Positions 58,239-64,000 of a stretch of 64,000 nucleotides of DNA are shown one piece after another. The position numbers were made by a program, and so were the translations under genes. This DNA comes from Arthrobacter sp. M4 (GTDB lineage: Bacteria; Actinomycetota; Actinomycetes; Actinomycetales; Micrococcaceae), in assembly GCF_020251205.1 (NCBI RefSeq), contig NZ_JAIWYX010000001.1:124001-188000 (forward strand), written 5' to 3'. The notes below the pieces were generated by a model. That model saw nothing but the letters and a program-made list of their open reading frames with translations. It did not search any database and was not told the origin of the DNA. How positions within the stretch are numbered: position 1 is the first letter of the stretch; the number at the start of each line of letters is the position of its first letter.

Positions 58239-58268
58239 CCTTACCCCAGCCGCGCATTGCACACTGCA

Positions 58269-58297
58269 TTGCTTTGGCGTCAACCTGCGGGTAGTTT
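58269..58297 (+). promoter_or_regulatory. mihF promoter
   Basis: TTGCTT (58269-58274) and TAGTTT (58292-58297) lie 17 bases apart and would start transcription about 47 bases before the mihF GTG. Confidence 0.5.
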
Positions 58298-58316
58298 CGG
58301 GAGCAATCGGATTGGG

Positions 58317-58334
58317 GCCGGCCCGCAGGCCGGC
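58317..58334 (+). other. Hairpin in the mihF leader
   Basis: GCCGGCC-CGCA-GGCCGGC is a perfect 7-bp stem that ends two to three bases before the ribosome site GAGGGGG, where it could influence translation. Confidence 0.45.
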
Positions 58335-58350
58335 GTGAGGGGGTGCACGC

Positions 58351-58668
58351 GTGAGCCTTAGAGCCTTGACACAACAGGAACGTTCCGACGCCTTGCTGAA
58401 AGCGGCACAAGCACGTGCCGTTCGTGCCGAGGCAAAGGCCAGGATCAAGAGCGGCGAAGCCAGCATTGCCGAGATCATCAAGGCCGGAGCAGAAGATTCG
58501 GCGATTGCCCGACTGAGGATTGTTGATCTCCTGGAAGCGCTTCCGGGAGTGGGACCAGTACGGGCTGCCGCCATCATGAAGGAAATTGGCATCGCCGCGT
58601 CCCGCAGGGTGCGTGGGCTGGGAGTCCACCAGGCACGGGCGCTGATAGATTTTGTAGACGACAAGTAA
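58351..58668 (+). CDS. mihF: Integration host factor, actinobacterial type (mIHF)
   Basis: Nucleoid-associated DNA-binding protein of 105 residues. GTG start follows GAGGGGG. The N-terminal helix is rich in Ala, Arg and Lys, and the core has LLEALPGVGPVRAAAIMKEIGI, a helix-hairpin-helix-like motif, then RRVRGLGVHQARAL. It is unrelated to the proteobacterial IHF heterodimer. Its place between pyrF and gmk is conserved in actinobacteria. Confidence 0.95.
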   Translation: MSLRALTQQERSDALLKAAQARAVRAEAKARIKSGEASIAEIIKAGAEDSAIARLRIVDLLEALPGVGPVRAAAIMKEIGIAASRRVRGLGVHQARALIDFVDDK

Positions 58669-58728
58669 GGAATTACCGTTGCAGCCGCATGTGTTCAGTC
58701 TGCGGCGCGCACCTCACCGAAGGAATAC

Positions 58729-59301
58729 GTGAGCAAGAATCCGGGACTGACAGTCCTTGCTGGCCCCACTGCGGTGGGCAAGGGAACTGTATCCACTTAT
58801 ATCCGCGACAACTACCCCGAAGTCTGGCTCTCAGTGTCAGCCACAACCCGCCCGCCGCGGCCCGGTGAAACCGAGGGCGTCCACTACTATTTCAAGTCAC
58901 CGGAGGAGTTCGACAGGCTGATCGAGCAAGGGGAATTGCTCGAATGGGCCGTGGTTCACGGACACAACCGTTACGGCACGCTTCGAAGCACTGTTGATGC
59001 TGCCATAGCCGAGGGACGTTCTGTGCTGCTGGAGATCGACCTGCAAGGTGCGCGCCAAGTCAAGGCTGCAGTTCCGGATGCCCGGTTCGTGTTCCTGGCG
59101 CCGCCCAGCTGGGAGGAAATGGTGCGCCGGCTGGTGGGCAGGGGCACCGAAACCCCGGACGAACAGCAGCGCAGGCTGGAAACCGCTAAACTGGAACTTG
59201 CCGCTGAACCGGAGTTCGACTTCACCGTCATCAATGATGACGTGCGACGGGCAGCGGACGAACTGGTTTCACTCATGGGGCTCACCCCTCACCGGAGCTA
59301 A
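58729..59301 (+). CDS. gmk: Guanylate kinase
   Basis: 190 residues; phosphorylates GMP to GDP. GTG with AAGGA five bases upstream. P-loop [19 protein letters not shown]-binding part [21 protein letters not shown] and [13 protein letters not shown], and [13 protein letters not shown] hairpin (GCCGCA 58684-58689 with TGCGGC 58701-58706) lies in the 60-base gap after mihF. It supplies guanine nucleotides upstream of (p)ppGpp. Confidence 0.95.
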   Translation: MSKNPGLTVLAGPTAVGKGTVSTYIRDNYPEVWLSVSATTRPPRPGETEGVHYYFKSPEEFDRLIEQGELLEWAVVHGHNRYGTLRSTVDAAIAEGRSVLLEIDLQGARQVKAAVPDARFVFLAPPSWEEMVRRLVGRGTETPDEQQRRLETAKLELAAEPEFDFTVINDDVRRAADELVSLMGLTPHRS

Positions 59302-59340
59302 CCGCCCGGACTTGTCGGCCCGCTAGAATTTGGAGATTTC

Positions 59341-59601
59341 GTGTCCACGAACCTTGAAGGCATCATCAACCCGCCGATCGACTCGCTGCTTGAGGCTGCC
59401 GACTCGAAGTACGGACTGGTGATCTTCGGCGCCAAGCGTGCCCGCCAGATCAACGCATACTACGCGCAGTTGCACGAGGGACTCTTTGAGTACGTTGGCC
59501 CGCTGGTCGACACCAAGCTGAACGAAAAGTCCCTCTCCATCGCCCTGCGCGAGATCAACGAGGGTCTGCTCGTCTCCAAGCCGATGGAAGCCGCCGAGTA
59601 G
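59341..59601 (+). CDS. rpoZ: DNA-directed RNA polymerase subunit omega
   Basis: 86 residues with [34 protein letters not shown], the typical omega core, and a C-terminal half seen in actinobacteria. It helps assemble RNA polymerase. GTG has GGAG five bases upstream; TAGAAT at 59324-59329 could be a -10, but transcription from it would start inside or after the ribosome site, so one of the two is not used. Confidence 0.95.
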   Translation: MSTNLEGIINPPIDSLLEAADSKYGLVIFGAKRARQINAYYAQLHEGLFEYVGPLVDTKLNEKSLSIALREINEGLLVSKPMEAAE

Positions 59602-59627
59602 GCAAACGGCCTTCAGGCGGAGGACGC

Positions 59628-60902
59628 ATGCGCATAGTGCTAGGAGTCGGGGGAGGGATCGCCGCCTATAAAGCGGCATCGCTCCTCCGGCTTTTTACTG
59701 AGGCCGGCCATGACGTGACGGTCATTCCCACGGAGGCGGCCGGAAAGTTCGTAGGCGTCGCCACCTGGGAGGCACTGTCCGGCCACCCTGTGAGCAACAG
59801 CGTCTTCGACGAAGTCCCACAGGTCCGTCACGTCAGGCTGGGCCACGAGGCGGACCTCGTAGTTGTGGCACCGGCAACTGCCGATTTGCTGGCCAAAGCA
59901 GCTACCGGCCAAGCCGACGATCTGCTCACAACAACCCTCCTGATGGCCCGCGGACCTGTGTTGTTTGCCCCGGCAATGCACACGGAAATGTGGCAACACG
60001 CCGCAACGCAGGCCAATGTGGAGACGTTGCGCAGTCGTGGAGCCACCGTGCTGGAGCCCGCCACAGGCCGCCTTACGGGTCCTGACTCTGGCCCAGGCCG
60101 CCTGCCGGAACCTGAGGCGATCCGAGACGCTGCCCTGGCCCTTGCCAGCGCTGCTGGCGTAGCCGGGACTGTGCAGGATCACACGCTCCTTGCGGCGCCC
60201 AGCGGATCGACGCCCTTGGCTGGCCGAACCATCACGATTTCGGCGGGCGGCACGCGCGAGGCCCTGGACCCCGTCCGTTTCCTCGGCAACCGATCGTCCG
60301 GAAAGCAGGGGGCTGCCCTCGCCGCAGCCGCGCTCGAGGCCGGAGCCAGGGTGCGTTTCCTGGCAGCGCACATGGATGTAGAACCGCCGGCCGGCGTCGA
60401 ACTTGTCAGTGTTGAATCCGCGCTGGAACTGCGTGACGCTGCGCTGGCAGCGCTGCCGGACTCCGACGTCGTTATTATGGCGGCCGCTGTTGCGGACTTC
60501 CGCCCAGCCGAAGTGTCCGGGACCAAGATCAAAAAGCGCGACGACCAAGAGGCGCCCGTGGTGCGCCTGGTACGCAATCCGGACATTCTTCACGAGCTGG
60601 TCGACACGAGGAATGCCTCGGGCGGGGAGCAATTGCTGGTCGGTTTTGCAGCTGAGACCGGTGATGAAGAAGGCGGCGTCATGGAGCATGCCCAAGCCAA
60701 GCTGGAGCGGAAGGGCTGCGACCTTCTGGTTGTCAACCACGTAGGAGTGGGGCGTGTCTTCGGCCAAGACGACAATTCCGTGGTCATCCTGTCCCTGCGT
60801 GGCGCGGAGCCACAGTCGGCATCGGGGTCCAAGGCCGACGTGGCAGCTGCCGTCATTGACCGCATTGGCGCGGAACTGAGCCGCGTTGTCCCTCCGGCCT
60901 AG
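59628..60902 (+). CDS. coaBC: Bifunctional phosphopantothenoylcysteine decarboxylase / phosphopantothenate--cysteine ligase
   Basis: 424 residues in the coenzyme A pathway. The flavin-dependent CoaC half (1 to about 180) has VLGVGGGIAAYKAASLLR, VRHVRLGHEADLVVVAPATA and APAMHTEMW. The CoaB half (about 190-424) has ITISAGGTREALDPVRFLGN, RSSGKQGAALA and MAAAVADFRP. Product of the first gene after rpoZ, 26 bases away. A small hairpin follows the stop after 24 bases. Confidence 0.95.
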   Translation: MRIVLGVGGGIAAYKAASLLRLFTEAGHDVTVIPTEAAGKFVGVATWEALSGHPVSNSVFDEVPQVRHVRLGHEADLVVVAPATADLLAKAATGQADDLLTTTLLMARGPVLFAPAMHTEMWQHAATQANVETLRSRGATVLEPATGRLTGPDSGPGRLPEPEAIRDAALALASAAGVAGTVQDHTLLAAPSGSTPLAGRTITISAGGTREALDPVRFLGNRSSGKQGAALAAAALEAGARVRFLAAHMDVEPPAGVELVSVESALELRDAALAALPDSDVVIMAAAVADFRPAEVSGTKIKKRDDQEAPVVRLVRNPDILHELVDTRNASGGEQLLVGFAAETGDEEGGVMEHAQAKLERKGCDLLVVNHVGVGRVFGQDDNSVVILSLRGAEPQSASGSKADVAAAVIDRIGAELSRVVPPA

Positions 60903-60926
60903 CCGTAGGTTCCTGCCTTCAGCAGT

Positions 60927-60942
60927 CCGCTGCCCGCAGCGG
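60927..60942 (+). terminator. Possible coaBC terminator
   Basis: CCGCTG-CCCG-CAGCGG, a perfect 6-bp stem followed by a short T-containing stretch (ATTTCTTA). Confidence 0.35.
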
Positions 60943-61007
60943 CACGATTTCTTAGTACAGGGACACAGAGCGCAAGCAGCCCTCCCGCAACCCAGTAAGG
61001 TAGTCGA

Positions 61008-62236
<1,229 letters not shown>

Positions 62237-62237
<1 letters not shown>

Positions 62238-62281
62238 TCTTCCGGGGTTCGGTCTTCCGGGGTCTACTCTTCCGGGGTCCG
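62237..62281 (+). repeat. Three tandem 15-bp repeats after metK
   Basis: Units GTCTTCCGGGGTTCG, GTCTTCCGGGGTCTA and CTCTTCCGGGGTCCG share the 11-base core TCTTCCGGGGT and follow each other without gaps, starting at the last base of the metK stop. Confidence 0.85.
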
Positions 62282-62398
62282 GGCAGAGTGTCGGTGTGCC
62301 CTGCTTGGATGGGGGCATGGGGTTTCCAGTGAATAAGTACATGCCGTCCCTCACGGGGGTGGCGTCGCGAACCTTGATGGCGTTCCTAGGGCTTGGTT

Positions 62399-64000
62399 AT
62401 GCCGTCTGAGGGCGTTCAGCCGTCACTGCTTCAGGGCTTTCCAGCCAAGCAGGTTGACCGCAGGGGGCCCGCATTGACCGCGGATCTTCCGGTAGCCAAA
62501 GTCCTGCTCGAATCGCCGCTGCCGCATCTGGATCGTCCCTTCGACTACAGCGTGCCGCGGGACCTGGACGTTGAGGCCCAGCCGGGTGTGCGCGTCAAGG
62601 TGCGCTTCAGCGGACAGGAGTTGAACGGCTTCATCCTGGAACGCGCAGCAGAATCCGACACGGCGCACGAACTCACTCCACTCCATAAGGTGGTGTCTGC
62701 GGTTCGCGTGCTGACCCCGGCGGTACTGGAGTTGGCCGACGCGGTGTCGGCACGCTACGCGGGAACCCTCAGTGACGTGCTCCGCACTGCCATACCTCCC
62801 CGCGTCGCCCGCTTGGAGAAGGACTACCTGGACCAGTTCACAGACCAGGAAGTTGCTGAGCAGCGGGCCTCGGCGCCAGGGGGCGGCATGCCCGGAGCGC
62901 TAAGCTCCTTGGAGTTTCCGGCGTGGAACCCATACGTCAGTGGGCACGCTTTCCTAGGCAGGTTGGCACAGCGCGAATCGCCCCGCGCCGTAGTGTCCGC
63001 CCTTCGCGGCTACGGCGGGGAAGCCTGGCCTGAGCTGATTGCCGGAGCCGTGGCGGCAGTAAGGGCATCCGGCAGGGGAGCCGTTGTGGTGGTTCCGGAC
63101 TATCGGGATCTGGACAGAATGGAGCAGGCGCTGGCGGCCGTTCTACCGGCCGAGGACATCGCCAGGCTCACGGCAGACGACGGGCCCACACCGCGCTATC
63201 GAAGCTACCTGCGGCTGCTGAGCGGTTCCGCTCGAGTCGCAGTGGGCACTCGGTCTGCTGCATACGCTCCGGTGAAGGATCTCGGCTTGGTTGTGTGCTG
63301 GGACGATGGCGACGACCTTCACATTGACCAGCGCGCGCCCTACGCGCACAGCAGGGAGGTACTCCTCCTGCGATCGACTCAGGAGGACGCCGCCTGCCTC
63401 TTTGCGGCACACAGCCGCAGCACGGAGTTGCAGCGTCTCGTGGAGAGTGGCTGGGCCGTAGCCATCGAGGCACCGCGTGCCATCGTCAGGCAGCGGGCAC
63501 CGCGCGTGGTCAGCACCGCGGACAGCTTTGAGCAGGAACGCGACCCGCTGGCCCGTATCGCACGCCTGCCAGGCGCAGCGTGGCGGGCGGCCCGCAACGG
63601 TCTTGAGCATGGTCCGGTACTAGTCCAGGTTGCACGGGCGGGCTACGCGCCATCTTTGGCCTGTGAGAGGTGTCGGGAGCCAGCCCGATGCCCACAGTGC
63701 CAAGGTCCGCTCGCCTTGGGCGGGGCTGAAGGAAGCACAGCCATCCCGCAATGCCGGTGGTGCGCCACGCCTGCCCCGGAGTGGAGCTGCCGCCATTGCG
63801 GTGGGACCCGGCTGCGCCGCGGAGTCGTAGGCGCCCTGCGGACCGCCGAGGAGCTGGGCAGGGCCTTTCCCGGCACCACTGTGGTGACCTCCTCGCGGGA
63901 CCAGGTCAAGGCCGTCGTTCAGGACAAGCCGGCCTTGGTGGTGGCAACGGTGGGAGCGGAGCCTGTGGCCCCCACGGGCTACGCGGCAGCCCTGTTGCTG
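62399..64000 (+). CDS. priA: Primosomal protein N' (PriA), helicase motifs degenerate, 3' end cut off
   Basis: The frame is open from ATG at 62399 to the window edge (534 codons). The N-terminal 3' DNA-binding domain is seen in VAKVLLESPLPHLDRPFDYSVP. The zinc-binding region has four Cys-x2-Cys pairs: CERC, CPQC, CRWC and CRHC. Helicase motifs are degraded: the expected GSGKT appears as LRGYGGEAW and the DEEH box as WDDGDD, while GTRSAAYAPVKDLGLVV still aligns. This agrees with the actinobacterial PriA group, considered to lack helicase activity. It would restart replication by recruiting proteins rather than by unwinding DNA. Confidence 0.93.
   Translation, partial: MPSEGVQPSLLQGFPAKQVDRRGPALTADLPVAKVLLESPLPHLDRPFDYSVPRDLDVEAQPGVRVKVRFSGQELNGFILERAAESDTAHELTPLHKVVSAVRVLTPAVLELADAVSARYAGTLSDVLRTAIPPRVARLEKDYLDQFTDQEVAEQRASAPGGGMPGALSSLEFPAWNPYVSGHAFLGRLAQRESPRAVVSALRGYGGEAWPELIAGAVAAVRASGRGAVVVVPDYRDLDRMEQALAAVLPAEDIARLTADDGPTPRYRSYLRLLSGSARVAVGTRSAAYAPVKDLGLVVCWDDGDDLHIDQRAPYAHSREVLLLRSTQEDAACLFAAHSRSTELQRLVESGWAVAIEAPRAIVRQRAPRVVSTADSFEQERDPLARIARLPGAAWRAARNGLEHGPVLVQVARAGYAPSLACERCREPARCPQCQGPLALGGAEGSTAIPQCRWCATPAPEWSCRHCGGTRLRRGVVGALRTAEELGRAFPGTTVVTSSRDQVKAVVQDKPALVVATVGAEPVAPTGYAAALLL

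Noticed and set aside
60903..61007. SAM riboswitch before metK
   Set aside because: The gap is 105 bases, and the one hairpin found (60927-60942) has none of the conserved SAM-binding features I know.
62317..62409. 30-codon open frame between metK and priA
   Set aside because: It overlaps the priA start, shows no family resemblance and may be chance, although a G-rich stretch precedes its ATG.

Overview
The window is core chromosome from a high-GC actinobacterium of the Micrococcaceae, most likely Arthrobacter or a close relative (Paenarthrobacter, Pseudarthrobacter). The basis is GC-rich DNA, many GTG and TTG starts with purine-rich ribosome sites, and a gene order that follows the actinobacterial backbone: thrS-HIT-pgsA-pdxS-pdxT-yebC-ruvCAB-yajC-secDF-rel-ppi-hisS-aspS-rarA-rpsD-alaS-ruvX-mltG-aro-efp-nusB-pyr-mihF-gmk-rpoZ-coaBC-metK-priA. 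I see no rRNA, tRNA, CRISPR array, phage, transposase or insertion sequence. No gene-free stretch exceeds about 220 bases; the longest lie before hisS (28248-28464) and before rpsD (35449-35637).

Layout. 1-4.8 kb: a truncated VOC-family gene, an orphan gene, then an SOS mutagenesis unit (LexA-type box, DUF6504 gene, dnaE2). 5-9.3 kb: thrS, a HIT-family Ap4A-phosphorylase-like gene, pgsA and pdxS. 9.3-14.8 kb: an M3 peptidase, a CapA-like lipoprotein and the murT-gatD pair that amidates lipid II. 14.8-24.8 kb: pdxT, yebC, ruvC, ruvAB, yajC-secD-secF and bifunctional rel. 24.8-28.3 kb (minus strand): an AbiEi-like protein, a DUF349 protein and a membrane-anchored cyclophilin. 28.4-37.1 kb: hisS, an APC permease, aspS, a GNAT protein, rarA, rpsD and two small membrane-associated proteins. 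37.2-47.8 kb: alaS-ruvX-mltG-aroE-aroC-aroK-aroB-TPR protein, mostly with overlapping stops and starts, then efp-nusB. 47.8-49.1 kb: a PrsW-type membrane protease on the minus strand. 49.2-58.2 kb: a complete de novo UMP operon (pyrR, pyrB, pyrC, membrane protein, carA, carB, pyrF) preceded by a PyrR RNA-binding motif at the ribosome site. 58.3-64 kb: mihF, gmk, rpoZ, coaBC, metK and the 5' part of priA.

How the parts work together. dnaE2 and ruvAB are both DNA-damage functions, and both are preceded by LexA-like dyads (the first perfect in symmetry, the second degenerate). The pyr genes look translationally coupled behind one PyrR-sensitive leader. The aro and cell-wall genes form compact operons. 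I found no convincing undescribed multi-gene system. The points most worth a second look are regulatory: the LexA boxes, the PyrR loop, paired leaderless promoters between murT and pdxT, a 9-bp-arm inverted repeat between ppi and hisS, and short tandem repeats at gene ends. A few protein oddities also stand out: dnaE2 without imuA/imuB beside it, MurT without zinc-ribbon cysteines, a His-rich tail on MltG, and an AbiEi-like protein with a repeat-bearing extension and no toxin partner.
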